DNA of 16,219 bases from Oscillibacter sp. (GCA_009773995.1 VSMY01000057.1:1-16219); one strand, 5' to 3'. Positions 6,583 to 13,684 are shown, numbered from the stretch's first letter. A program made the numbers and translations. The notes: a model not told the origin generated them from the sequence alone.

Positions 6583-6611
6583 ATCCTATCCCTATTTCCG
6601 GTTTCTGTCAA
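6583..6611 (-). promoter_or_regulatory. Sigma-A promoter of mgtE
   Basis: Read leftward, a perfect TTGACA -35 (6611-6606) and a TAGGAT -10 (6588-6583) are separated by exactly 17 bases. Initiation is predicted near 6576. Confidence 0.85.
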
Positions 6612-6626
6612 GGCTCTTGATTTTTC

Positions 6627-6655
6627 TCGACCTTTCGGGAAATCTGTGGTATACT
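6627..6655 (+). promoter_or_regulatory. Extended -10 promoter of the glycosidase gene
   Basis: TATACT (6650-6655) preceded by TGG gives an extended -10, with a poor -35 (TCGACC, 6627-6632) 17 bases upstream. Initiation is predicted near 6662, leaving a leader of about 72 bases before the ATG at 6734. No obvious catabolite operator (cre) was recognised nearby. Confidence 0.6.
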
Positions 6656-6733
6656 ACCAATCTGTACAATATCCCCGCGCTCGTCACCGGAAAATACAGC
6701 AATCCACCTCCGCCAAGAAAGGACGGTTCAACT

Positions 6734-8044
6734 ATGTGGGCTGACAAAAGCGTGTTCTATCAAATCTATCCCCTGGGCTTCTGCGGAGCCCCCAGGGAAA
6801 ACGACGGCGTCTCCGTAAACCGCATCGGCAAGATTGCGGACTGGGCCCCTCACATCCAAAAGCTGGGGGCCGACGCCGTCTACCTCTCCCCCATCTTCGA
6901 GAGCGACCGCCACGGCTACGACACCCGGGACTACCGGAAGGTGGACTGCCGCCTGGGAAGCAACGAGGATTTCGCCCAGGTGGTGAAGACCCTCCACGCC
7001 CACGGCGTCCGGGTGGTGCTGGACGGGGTCTTCAACCACGTAGGCCGGGGCTTCTGGGCCTTCCGGGACGTGCAGGAGAAGAAGTGGGACTCCCCCTACA
7101 AGGACTGGTTCCACGTCAGCTTCGACGGAAACTCCAATTACAACGACGGCTTCTGGTACGAGGGCTGGGAGGGCCACTTTGAGCTGGTGAAACTGAACCT
7201 CCGCAACCCGGCGGTAGTGGACTACCTTCTGGACTGCGTGAAGTTCTGGGTGGACGAATTCGACATCGACGGCCTCCGGCTGGACGTGGCCTACTGCCTG
7301 GAAATCGACTTCCTCCGCCGCCTCCGGTCCTTTACCGAGGGCCTAAAGCCGGAGTTCTTCCTGGTAGGCGAGACCCTCCACGGGGACTACAACCGCTGGG
7401 TGGGGGACGGCCTCCTGCACTCCTGCACCAACTACGAGTGCTATAAGGGCCTCTACTCCAGCCTGAACTCCATGAACCTCTTTGAGATTGTCCACAGCCT
7501 CAAGCGCCAATTCGGCCCGGAGCAGTGGACCCTCTACAAAGGCAAACACCTCCTCTGCTTCGCCGACAACCACGACGTGACCCGTGCCGCCAGCATCCTG
7601 ACGAACCCCGCTCATGTCCCCTTGATCTACGGCCTGGTCTTCGGCATGCCCGGCATCCCCTGCCTGTACTACGGCAGCGAGTGGGGGGCCCTGGGGGAAA
7701 AGTCCCAGGGGGACGACGCCCTGCGCCCCGCCTTTGACGCGCCGGAGTGGAACGAGCTGACGGACCAAATCGCCGCCATGGCGAAGGCCCACAAGGAGAG
7801 CGAGGCCCTGTGCTATGGGGACTTCAAGGACCTGGTCCTGACCAACCACCAGACCATCTTCCAGCGCCGGACGGACAGCGAACGGGTGCTGGTGGCCGTC
7901 AACGCCTCGGACCAGCCCTACACCGCCCACTTCGACGCGGGCTGCGGCCAGGCGGTGGACCTGATTACCGGGAAGCTCCACGACTTCGGCGGCGGCAGCG
8001 AGCTGCCCCCCTACAGCGTGGCGTTTTGGAAGTGCGAGCGGTAA
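6734..8044 (+). CDS. GH13 family alpha-glucan hydrolase (alpha-amylase family), cytoplasmic
   Basis: A 436-residue glycoside hydrolase of family 13, hydrolysing alpha-glucosidic bonds in maltodextrin-type sugars. All four conserved regions are present: I, DGVFNH (97-102); II, GLRLDVA with nucleophile Asp184; III, GETLH with acid/base Glu213; IV, FADNHD with transition-state stabiliser Asp281. The (beta/alpha)8 barrel fills about 1-360, followed by a short beta-rich C domain ending in SVAFWKCER. There is no signal peptide or N-terminal starch-binding domain. It is therefore probably an intracellular maltodextrinase/neopullulanase-like enzyme; exact specificity is unknown. The ATG at 6734 follows AAAGGA by ten bases. 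Much longer in-frame extensions run antisense over mgtE and are artefacts. The gene for a small membrane protein starts two bases after the stop. Confidence 0.93.
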   Translation: MWADKSVFYQIYPLGFCGAPRENDGVSVNRIGKIADWAPHIQKLGADAVYLSPIFESDRHGYDTRDYRKVDCRLGSNEDFAQVVKTLHAHGVRVVLDGVFNHVGRGFWAFRDVQEKKWDSPYKDWFHVSFDGNSNYNDGFWYEGWEGHFELVKLNLRNPAVVDYLLDCVKFWVDEFDIDGLRLDVAYCLEIDFLRRLRSFTEGLKPEFFLVGETLHGDYNRWVGDGLLHSCTNYECYKGLYSSLNSMNLFEIVHSLKRQFGPEQWTLYKGKHLLCFADNHDVTRAASILTNPAHVPLIYGLVFGMPGIPCLYYGSEWGALGEKSQGDDALRPAFDAPEWNELTDQIAAMAKAHKESEALCYGDFKDLVLTNHQTIFQRRTDSERVLVAVNASDQPYTAHFDAGCGQAVDLITGKLHDFGGGSELPPYSVAFWKCER

Positions 8045-8046
8045 TC

Positions 8047-8385
8047 ATGAGAAGCCAAAGACCGCGCCGCGTCTTTGTGAGGGCGGTCAACATCCTGTTC
8101 CGCTTTCAGCAAGCTCTGGTTTGCGTGTGCTTTCTGATCTTTATTTTGGGCTTTTTCTTCGGCCTGGGGCACGCTGTTCCCCCTTTGCAGCCGCTCCTGG
8201 AGAACACGGCCCTGTATTCGGTGCTGCTTCTGGCTCCCCTGGAAATCCTGTTCCTCCTCGTTGTCCCGGTGAAGATCTTCCGCAAAATGGAAGAACTCTC
8301 CTGGACGATGCTGCTGACGGCGCTGCTGGACCCCGTCGCCGTGTATTTCGCCGTGTGTATATTCTATGGCGCGGCGCATTTTTGA
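8047..8385 (+). CDS. Hypothetical three-helix membrane protein
   Basis: A 112-residue protein that I do not recognise. It begins with a basic segment (RSQRPRRVFVR) and has three predicted membrane helices at about 22-43, 55-75 and 88-108. A short charged loop (KIFRKMEE) lies between helices two and three. The positive-inside rule puts the N terminus in the cytoplasm. The ATG at 8047 follows the glycosidase TAA with a two-base gap and no good ribosome site, so it is probably translated by coupling. A functional link to sugar metabolism is only suggested by that spacing. The terminator hairpin follows eight bases after the stop. Confidence 0.7.
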   Translation: MRSQRPRRVFVRAVNILFRFQQALVCVCFLIFILGFFFGLGHAVPPLQPLLENTALYSVLLLAPLEILFLLVVPVKIFRKMEELSWTMLLTALLDPVAVYFAVCIFYGAAHF

Positions 8386-8393
8386 AGAGCAAA

Positions 8394-8418
8394 AAGCCCC
8401 CGCCGACGGCGGGGGCTT
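8394..8418. terminator. Terminator between the membrane-protein gene and the Crp/Fnr gene
   Basis: AAGCCCCCGCC (8394-8404) pairs perfectly with GGCGGGGGCTT (8408-8418) around GAC. Leftward, the stem runs into TTTTT, a strong terminator two bases after the regulator's stop codon. Rightward the tail is CTCTATTCC, weaker. Confidence 0.8.
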
Positions 8419-8420
8419 CT

Positions 8421-9110
8421 CTATTCCGTCCCGCTCCACGCGCTCCGCCTTGCCCCGGCGGAAAGGAGGGTAAACTCGTTCTTCCGAAAGCGAATCAGCC
8501 CCTCCGCCGCCATGCGGCTCAGCTCGTGGGACAGGGCGCTGCGGTTCACGCAGAGAAAGGCCGCCAGCTCCTCCCTGGAGAAGGGGATGCGGAAGGTGGC
8601 GGCCCCCCGCCGCTCCGCCTGCATGGTGAGGTACACCAGCACCCGGTCCCGAAGGCCCCGCTGGGCCAGGATGGCCAGACGGTAGTGCTTGCGGAGATTG
8701 TCGTCGGAGAGGATGGTCAGCAGATTCCGCCGGAGGACCGTCTGCGCCTCCCCGGACAGCGCCCCCGGCTCCAGCAGCAGCGCCCCAGGAAACTGGAGGA
8801 CCTCCAGCCGGTCCGCCGCCACGGCGTAGTAAGGCGACCGGCGGCTCCGGGTGCAGACGAGGTCCGTCCCCAAGGTATAGCCGGTCCCCAGGGCGTCCAT
8901 CAGGCTGCTGGTTCCATCGGAAAAGATTTGAGAAATCTGGACCTTCCCCCGGAGAACCACGGCGAACCAGTCCACCCGGTCCCCCGGCGCGACAAGGACC
9001 GCCTGTCTCTCAAATTCCCGGCGCTTCCCCAGGGACAGGACCTCCCGCTCCAGGGTCTCCTGGGACAGGTCCTGAAACAGGCGGCACCGGGCCGTCAAAC
9101 GCGCATCCAT
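8421..9110 (-). CDS. Crp/Fnr-family transcriptional regulator
   Basis: A 229-residue Crp/Fnr-type DNA-binding regulator. Residues about 10-130 form the cyclic-nucleotide-binding-like beta roll (APGDRVDWFAVVLRGKVQISQI). A long dimer helix follows, then a winged HTH at about 170-220 (FSREELAAFLCVNRSALSHELSRMAAEGLI). The FNR-type N-terminal iron-sulfur cysteine cluster is absent (only scattered Cys), and the CRP residues that bind cAMP are not evident, so the signal is unknown. In the recognition helix the FNR residues Glu209 and Arg213 correspond to Ser and His, predicting a half-site different from TTGAT. It diverges from the moa/mod operon, and a palindrome with Fnr geometry lies between, so it is the likely regulator of molybdenum-cofactor genes and of itself. 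The start codon has an AAAGGAGGGG ribosome site. Confidence 0.9.
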   Translation of the reverse strand: MDARLTARCRLFQDLSQETLEREVLSLGKRREFERQAVLVAPGDRVDWFAVVLRGKVQISQIFSDGTSSLMDALGTGYTLGTDLVCTRSRRSPYYAVAADRLEVLQFPGALLLEPGALSGEAQTVLRRNLLTILSDDNLRKHYRLAILAQRGLRDRVLVYLTMQAERRGAATFRIPFSREELAAFLCVNRSALSHELSRMAAEGLIRFRKNEFTLLSAGARRSAWSGTE

Positions 9111-9133
9111 CAGCGTCCCCTCCTTTCCTGGAA

Positions 9134-9162
9134 ATTATAACAGAAAAATGTTGTCAGAACAA
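9134..9162 (-). promoter_or_regulatory. Promoter of the Crp/Fnr regulator gene
   Basis: Read leftward, a perfect TATAAT -10 (9139-9134) has TTGTTC (9162-9157) 17 bases upstream as the -35. Initiation is predicted near 9127. The -35 lies within the palindrome at 9150-9163, so a bound regulator should block it. Confidence 0.7.
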
Positions 9163-9163
9163 C
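9150..9163. promoter_or_regulatory. Fnr-geometry palindrome, probable operator of the divergent regulator
   Basis: GTTGT-CAGA-ACAAC is a perfect inverted repeat with the 5-4-5 spacing typical of Fnr-family sites (TTGAT-N4-ATCAA) but different half-site bases. Its centre (9156.5) is at -41.5 relative to the predicted moaA start at 9198 and at -29.5 relative to the predicted regulator start at 9127. Position predicts activation of moaA and autorepression. Binding by the neighbouring regulator is inference. Confidence 0.65.
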
Positions 9164-9185
9164 TTCTTTTTGTCCGGGCCTCCTT

Positions 9186-9191
9186 TATAAT
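9186..9191 (+). promoter_or_regulatory. -10 element of the moaA operon promoter
   Basis: A perfect TATAAT (9186-9191). Seventeen bases upstream there is only CTTCTT, not a usable -35, as expected for an activator-dependent promoter. Initiation is predicted at A9198, 31 bases before the moaA ATG. Confidence 0.65.
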
Positions 9192-9228
9192 GGATTCAAC
9201 GCACGCCGTCAGGAAAGGAGGAACCGCC

Positions 9229-10167
9229 ATGCGGGACCGCTGCGGCAGAACCATCACTTATCTCCGCCTCTCCGTCACGGACCTCTGCTCCCTCCGCTGC
9301 CGGTACTGCATGCCCGCCGGAGGAGTCCCCAAGCGGGACCATGCGGATATCTGTTCCGTGGAGGAGCTGGTGGAAATTGCCCAGGCCGCCGCGGACTGCG
9401 GGGTCCGCAAGGTCCGCCTTACCGGCGGGGAACCCCTGGTCCGCCGGGGGATCTTAGACGTCTGCCGAGGAATTTCCGCCATACCGGAGGTGGAGGAGCT
9501 GTGCCTCACCACCAACGGCGCAGCCCTCTCCCAATTGGCGAAGCCCCTCAAGGAGGCCGGGGTGGACCGCCTGAACGTCAGCCTGGACTCCCTCCGGCCG
9601 GACCGCTACGCCTATATGACCAGGGTGGGCCGTCTGGAGGACGTGCTCCGGGGCCTGGAGTCCGCGGCGGAGGCGGGCTTCACCGGGACCAAGCTGAACG
9701 TGGTGCTGATGAAGGGCTTCAACGAGGACGAGATTCCGGACTTCGTGGACCTGGCCCGGCGGTATCCCCTGGAGGTCCGCTTTATTGAATTGATGCCCAT
9801 TGGGGAGGGCGGAAACGCCCGGTTCCTCCCTGCCCAGGCGGTGCTGGACGCCTGCCCGGACCTCCGCCCGGCGGAGGGCTCCGGCGTGGCCCGGCGCTTC
9901 CGTCCCCGGTCCGGGCCGGGGCTGGTGGGATTGATTGAGCCCATGAGCCACCGTTTCTGCGGGAGCTGCGACCGCGTCCGGGTGACGGCGGACGGAAAAC
10001 TGAAGCCCTGCCTTCACTCGGACCAGGAGATCCCCCTCCGGGGCCTTCATGGCGAGTCTCTGCGCCAAGCGCTTCAAGACGGCATTGCCGCCAAACCGGA
10101 GCGGCACCACATGAACGAGACCGGCCGCAGCCAGGCGGGCCGGAACATGCACCAGATCGGAGGCTGA
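9229..10167 (+). CDS. moaA: GTP 3',8-cyclase MoaA (radical SAM)
   Basis: A 312-residue radical SAM enzyme that converts GTP to 3',8-cyclo-GTP, the first step of molybdenum-cofactor synthesis. The N-terminal 4Fe-4S site binding S-adenosylmethionine is C20-x3-C24-x2-C27 (CSLRCRYC). A Gly-rich SAM motif (LTGGEPLVR) follows. The second, substrate-binding cluster is ligated by C244, C247 and C261 (FCGSC ... KPCLHS). The protein ends in the conserved Gly-Gly pair needed for catalysis. Length is slightly below the usual 320-340. The ATG at 9229 has AAAGGAGG eight bases upstream; a longer frame to 9148 would start inside the promoter. It leads the molybdenum operon, and moaC begins five bases after its stop. 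Confidence 0.97.
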   Translation: MRDRCGRTITYLRLSVTDLCSLRCRYCMPAGGVPKRDHADICSVEELVEIAQAAADCGVRKVRLTGGEPLVRRGILDVCRGISAIPEVEELCLTTNGAALSQLAKPLKEAGVDRLNVSLDSLRPDRYAYMTRVGRLEDVLRGLESAAEAGFTGTKLNVVLMKGFNEDEIPDFVDLARRYPLEVRFIELMPIGEGGNARFLPAQAVLDACPDLRPAEGSGVARRFRPRSGPGLVGLIEPMSHRFCGSCDRVRVTADGKLKPCLHSDQEIPLRGLHGESLRQALQDGIAAKPERHHMNETGRSQAGRNMHQIGG

Positions 10168-10172
10168 ACCCA

Positions 10173-10652
10173 ATGGAACACCTGGAATTGACCCACATCA
10201 ACGAACAGGGACGGGCCCGCATGGTGGACGTGACCGGGAAGGAGGTCACCTTCCGGCAGGCCGAGGCGGAGGGCCGGGTCCGCATGGCCCGAGAGACGGT
10301 GGCCCTCATCCGCACCGGCGGGGCCCCCAAGGGGGACGTGCTGGCGGTGGCCCAGGTGGCGGGCGTCATGGCCGCCAAGCGGACCCACGAGCTCATCCCC
10401 ATGTGCCACCCTCTGCGGCTGACGGCGGTGGACATCGCCTTCACCCTGGAGGAGGACGCCGTCCACATCCGCTCCAAGGTGAAGTGCAAAGGGGAAACCG
10501 GCGTGGAGATGGAGGCCCTGACGGCGGTTTCCGCCGCGGCGCTGACCGTCTACGACATGTGCAAGGCCGTCCAGCGGGATATGGAAATCGCCGATATCCG
10601 CCTCTGCCGGAAGAGCGGGGGCAAGATCGGCGATTATGTAAAGGAGTGGTGA
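10173..10652 (+). CDS. moaC: Cyclic pyranopterin monophosphate synthase MoaC
   Basis: A 159-residue MoaC, which rearranges 3',8-cyclo-GTP to cyclic pyranopterin monophosphate, the step after MoaA. Diagnostic segments are ARMVDVTGKEVTFRQA near the start, GAPKGDVLAVAQVAGVMAAK, the active-site region THELIPMCHPL, KGETGVEMEALTAVSAAALT, and the catalytic Asp/Lys C-terminal motif YDMCKAVQRDMEI ... KSGGK. Length is typical (about 160). GGAGG lies nine bases before the ATG, straddling the moaA end. The MOSC gene begins within a few bases of its stop. MoaD/MoaE, which would use its product, are not in the window. Confidence 0.97.
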   Translation: MEHLELTHINEQGRARMVDVTGKEVTFRQAEAEGRVRMARETVALIRTGGAPKGDVLAVAQVAGVMAAKRTHELIPMCHPLRLTAVDIAFTLEEDAVHIRSKVKCKGETGVEMEALTAVSAAALTVYDMCKAVQRDMEIADIRLCRKSGGKIGDYVKEW

Positions 10653-10654
10653 AC

Positions 10655-11095
10655 GTGGCAGAGGTGGTATCCGTCAACATCAGCGAGAAAAAGGGCACCG
10701 TCAAGCGGGAGGTCCCGGAAATCCACTTGAAGCTCCGCCACGGCATCCTGGGAGACGCCCATGCCGGGGACTGGCACCGGCAGATTTCCCTGCTGGCGGA
10801 GGAGAGCGTGGATAAAATGCGGGCCCTCCTGCCCGGTTTGGAGCCGGGAGCCTTCGCTGAGAATATCAACACGCGGGGACTGGACCTGAAGTCCCTTCCC
10901 CTCGGGACCCGGCTCCGGCTGGGGGAAACGGTGGTGGAGGTCACCCAGATCGGCAAGGAGTGCCACAGCGACTGCGAAATCAAAAAGCGCACCGGGAAGT
11001 GCGTCATGCCCACGGAGGGCGTCTTCGCCGTGGTGGTGAAGGAGGGAACCGTCCGCAAGGGCGATAAAATTGAGATTATAAAAGATTCTATATAA
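10655..11095 (+). CDS. MOSC domain-containing protein
   Basis: A 146-residue stand-alone MOSC domain. MOSC domains occur in molybdenum-cofactor sulfurases and in mARC/YiiM-type enzymes and bind sulfur or cofactor through a conserved Cys. Visible landmarks are LRHGILGDAHAGDWHRQISLL (residues about 27-47), AFAENINTRGLDL, and a Cys-rich segment with C103, C107 and C116 (KECHSDCEIKKRTGKCVMP). This short form occurs in clostridial molybdenum operons, sometimes fused to MogA; here MogA is separate. I chose GTG at 10655 because AAGGAG sits eight bases upstream; GTG at 10649 or 10646 would be too close. The role may be cofactor transfer, sulfuration or storage, which is inference. Confidence 0.88.
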   Translation: MAEVVSVNISEKKGTVKREVPEIHLKLRHGILGDAHAGDWHRQISLLAEESVDKMRALLPGLEPGAFAENINTRGLDLKSLPLGTRLRLGETVVEVTQIGKECHSDCEIKKRTGKCVMPTEGVFAVVVKEGTVRKGDKIEIIKDSI

Positions 11096-11107
11096 GGAGT
11101 GAGGGCC

Positions 11108-12127
11108 ATGAAGCTGATACCGACCCAGGAGGCCGTGGGACACGTCCTCTGCCATGACATGACCCAGATCATTCCGGGGAAGTACAAGGACGCCCGCTTC
11201 CGCAAGGGCCACGTGGTCCAAGAGGAGGATATCCCCGTCCTGCTGTCCATGGGCAAGGAGCACCTCTATGTCTGGGAGATGGTTCCCGGCATGATCCACG
11301 AGAACGACGCGGCGGAACGCCTCTGCGCCCTCTGCCAAAGCGAAGGCATGGACCGGAGCGCCGTCAAGGAGGGGAAGATTGAGCTTACCGCCGCCAGGGA
11401 CGGCCTCTTTCTGGTGGACCGCCCTCGGCTGAACGCCGTCAACACCCTGGAGGACGTCATGATCGCCACCCGCCACGGCGGCACGGCGGTCCGCCGGGGG
11501 GACAAGCTGGCGGGCACGCGGGTCATCCCCCTGGTCATTGAGGAGGAGAAGCTCCGCCGGGCCGAGGAGGCCGCCGGGGATCGGCCCCTGCTGGAGCTGC
11601 GGCCCTGGAAGCTGAAAACCGCCGCCGTCATCGCCACGGGCAGCGAGGTGTCCAAGGGCCTGATCCAGGATTCCTTCACCCCGGTGGTGGAAGCGAAGCT
11701 CCGGGAGTTCGGCATCGAGACCGTGGAGCGCCGGACGCCGGGGGACGATATCGAAGCTGTGAAAACCGCCATTCTGGAGGCCAAGGCCAAGGGGCCGGAT
11801 CTCATCCTCTGCACCGGGGGCATGAGCGTGGACCCGGACGACAACACCCCCGGAGCCGTGAAGCGCAGCGGGGCCCGGATTGTCACTTACGGCGCGCCTG
11901 TCCTGCCGGGGGCCATGTTCCTCCTGGGGTACTTTGAGGACGGGACCCCCGTCGCGGGCCTCCCCGGCTGCGTCATGTACGCCAAGCGGACCATCTTCGA
12001 CCTGGTGCTCCCCAAAATCGCCGCCGGGGTAAGCGTCACCAGGGCGGACATCGCCTCCCTGGGGGAGGGCGGGCTGTGCCTGGGCTGTCAGGTCTGCACC
12101 TACCCCAACTGCGGGTTTGGAAAATAA
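11108..12127 (+). CDS. MoeA-like molybdopterin-binding protein with a C-terminal Cys motif
   Basis: A 339-residue protein with a MoCF (MogA/MoeA-like) molybdopterin-binding domain at about 170-310 (AVIATGSEVSKGLIQDSF ... LILCTGGMSVDPDDNTPGA ... VAGLPGCVMYAKRT). It has a shortened, divergent N-terminal half, as in clostridial MoeA relatives. By family it should take part in inserting molybdenum into molybdopterin. Canonical MoeA is about 400 residues, and the usual GGxSxG motif here reads GGMSVDPDD. The last 16 residues hold four cysteines, C324-x2-C327-x2-C330-x4-C335, an iron-sulfur-like spacing. The ATG at 11108 has AAGGAG eight bases upstream; a GTG at 11099 overlaps that site and is rejected. 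It follows the MOSC gene by 12 bases. The gene name moeA is avoided because of the divergence. Confidence 0.85.
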   Translation: MKLIPTQEAVGHVLCHDMTQIIPGKYKDARFRKGHVVQEEDIPVLLSMGKEHLYVWEMVPGMIHENDAAERLCALCQSEGMDRSAVKEGKIELTAARDGLFLVDRPRLNAVNTLEDVMIATRHGGTAVRRGDKLAGTRVIPLVIEEEKLRRAEEAAGDRPLLELRPWKLKTAAVIATGSEVSKGLIQDSFTPVVEAKLREFGIETVERRTPGDDIEAVKTAILEAKAKGPDLILCTGGMSVDPDDNTPGAVKRSGARIVTYGAPVLPGAMFLLGYFEDGTPVAGLPGCVMYAKRTIFDLVLPKIAAGVSVTRADIASLGEGGLCLGCQVCTYPNCGFGK

Positions 12128-12170
12128 AATCCTTGTACTTTTATAAAGATTATTTGAAAGTGGGGTTTCT

Positions 12171-12995
12171 ATGAAACGTCTGCTCCCCCTCCTGCTGGCT
12201 CTGCTGCTCCTCACCGCCTGCGGCGGCTCCGGGGATACGGAACTGACCATCTTCGCCGCCGCCTCCATGCAGGAGACCCTGACGGAAATTGGAGAGAATT
12301 ACAAGAAGGAACATCCCGATGTGACGCTGGTCTTCAACTTCGACTCCTCCGGCACCCTCAAGACCCAGATTCAGGAGGGGGCGGAGTGCGACATCTTCAT
12401 CTCCGCCGGGCAGAAGCAGATGGATCAGCTGGACGCCGCCGTCGCGTCCGCCGTCAATGCCGATGCCCCGGACAAAAACGCGGAAGAAAGCCTGGATTTC
12501 ATTGAGTCGAATACCCGCTTCGACCTGCTGGAGAACAAGGTGGCCCTGGCCGTCCCGGAGGGGAACCCCGCCGGCATCCACAGCTATGAGGACCTGAAAG
12601 CCGCCCTGGAGGCCGGGGACATCCTCCTGGCCATCGGCAACGAGGACGTGCCCGTGGGCCAGTACACCCAGAAGATTTTCACTTACTGCGGTCTGGACGA
12701 AACCGCCCTGAACGCGGCCGGGGTTCTAACCTACGGCTCCAACGTCAAGGAGGTCGCCACCCAGGTGTCCGAGGGGACCGTGGACTGCGGGATCATCTAC
12801 GCCACGGACGCCTTTTCCGCCGGGCTGACGGTGGCAGACACCGCCGCGGCGGACATGTGCGGGCAGGTGATTTACCCTGCCGCCGCCCTGAAGAACAGCA
12901 ATTACCCCAAAGAGGCCCAGGCATTCCTGGACTACCTCCGTACCCCGGAGGCCGGGACCGTGCTGGAGGCCGTGGGCTTCACGCCTTTGGGATAA
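12171..12995 (+). CDS. modA: Molybdate ABC transporter substrate-binding lipoprotein ModA
   Basis: A 274-residue periplasmic-binding-type protein that captures molybdate (or tungstate) for ModBC. It is a lipoprotein, with a Leu-rich signal and the lipobox LTAC giving lipidated Cys17. Typical ModA features follow: LTIFAAASMQETLTEI, FNFDSSGTLKTQIQEGAECDIFISAG, VALAVPEGNPA, AIGNEDVPVGQYTQKIF and GIIYATDA. Ser and backbone contacts in the AAAS and SSGTL segments form the oxyanion site in known members. Upstream is a 43-base AT-rich gap unlike the rest of the operon, without a convincing promoter, and the ribosome site (GTGGGG) is weak. The modB gene starts 20 bases downstream. Confidence 0.95.
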   Translation: MKRLLPLLLALLLLTACGGSGDTELTIFAAASMQETLTEIGENYKKEHPDVTLVFNFDSSGTLKTQIQEGAECDIFISAGQKQMDQLDAAVASAVNADAPDKNAEESLDFIESNTRFDLLENKVALAVPEGNPAGIHSYEDLKAALEAGDILLAIGNEDVPVGQYTQKIFTYCGLDETALNAAGVLTYGSNVKEVATQVSEGTVDCGIIYATDAFSAGLTVADTAAADMCGQVIYPAAALKNSNYPKEAQAFLDYLRTPEAGTVLEAVGFTPLG

Positions 12996-13015
12996 ACGAA
13001 ACGGGAGGGCCCCCC

Positions 13016-13684
13016 ATGGACTGGTTTCCCCTCTACAACTCCATCCGCATCGCCGCCATTTCCACGGCGCTGGTGTTCTTCCTGGGCATTGCCGCCGCCC
13101 ATTTCATTGCCAAACTTCCCCGACTGGCGAAGGGCGCGCTGGACGTGGTCCTCACCCTGCCCCTGGTGCTGCCGCCCACGGTGGTGGGCTGGCTGCTGCT
13201 GCTGGCCCTGGGGCCCCGGCGGCCCCTGGGGGGCTGGCTGCTGAATACCTTCGGCCTCCGGCTGACCATGACCTGGCCCTCCGGCGTCTTCGCCGCCGTG
13301 GCGGTGAGCTTTCCCCTGATGTACCGCACCGCCCGGGGGGCCTTCGAGTCCTTCGACCAGACCCTGGCCCAGGCGGGCCGGACCCTGGGCCTTGGCGATT
13401 CCTATATCTTCTGGCGGATTCAAATGCCCGTCTGCCGCCAGGGCGTCCTGGCGGGGACGGTGCTGGCCTTCGCCCGTGCTCTGGGGGAGTATGGGGCCAC
13501 GTCCATGCTGGCGGGCTACACCCCCGGCCGCACCGCTACCGTCTCCACCACCGTCTACCAGCTCTGGCGCACCGGGCAGGACGGCATGGCCCTCCGCTGG
13601 GTGCTGGTGAACCTGGGCATCTCCGCCGCCGTGCTGCTGGCGGTGAACCTGCTGGAGCGGAAGGAGGGGCGCTCATGGCCCTGA
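13016..13684 (+). CDS. modB: Molybdate ABC transporter permease ModB
   Basis: A 222-residue inner-membrane permease with five to six hydrophobic helices. The family-typical start (NSIRIAAISTALVFFLGIAAAHFIA) and VLTLPLVLPPTVVGWLLLLALG are present. The EAA-type coupling loop that contacts the ATPase is RTLGLGDSYIFWRIQMP, followed by ARALGEYGATSMLAGYTPGRT, a hallmark of ModB. The ATG at 13016 follows GGGAGGG by six bases; a longer frame to 12857 overlaps modA. The last ten bases overlap modC, so the two are translationally coupled. Confidence 0.95.
   Translation: MDWFPLYNSIRIAAISTALVFFLGIAAAHFIAKLPRLAKGALDVVLTLPLVLPPTVVGWLLLLALGPRRPLGGWLLNTFGLRLTMTWPSGVFAAVAVSFPLMYRTARGAFESFDQTLAQAGRTLGLGDSYIFWRIQMPVCRQGVLAGTVLAFARALGEYGATSMLAGYTPGRTATVSTTVYQLWRTGQDGMALRWVLVNLGISAAVLLAVNLLERKEGRSWP

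Noticed and set aside
6533..6605. Possible M-box magnesium riboswitch in front of mgtE
   Set aside because: The promoter is so close that the leader is only about 45 bases, holding one small UUCG hairpin; an M-box needs well over 100 bases.
9192..9228. Possible Moco riboswitch in front of moaA
   Set aside because: Only about 31 bases separate the predicted transcript start from the moaA ATG, too short for that RNA.
10634..12268. 544-codon leftward open frame opposite the MOSC, MoeA-like and modA genes
   Set aside because: It spans three real genes on the other strand and has no recognisable domain; a typical GC-driven shadow.
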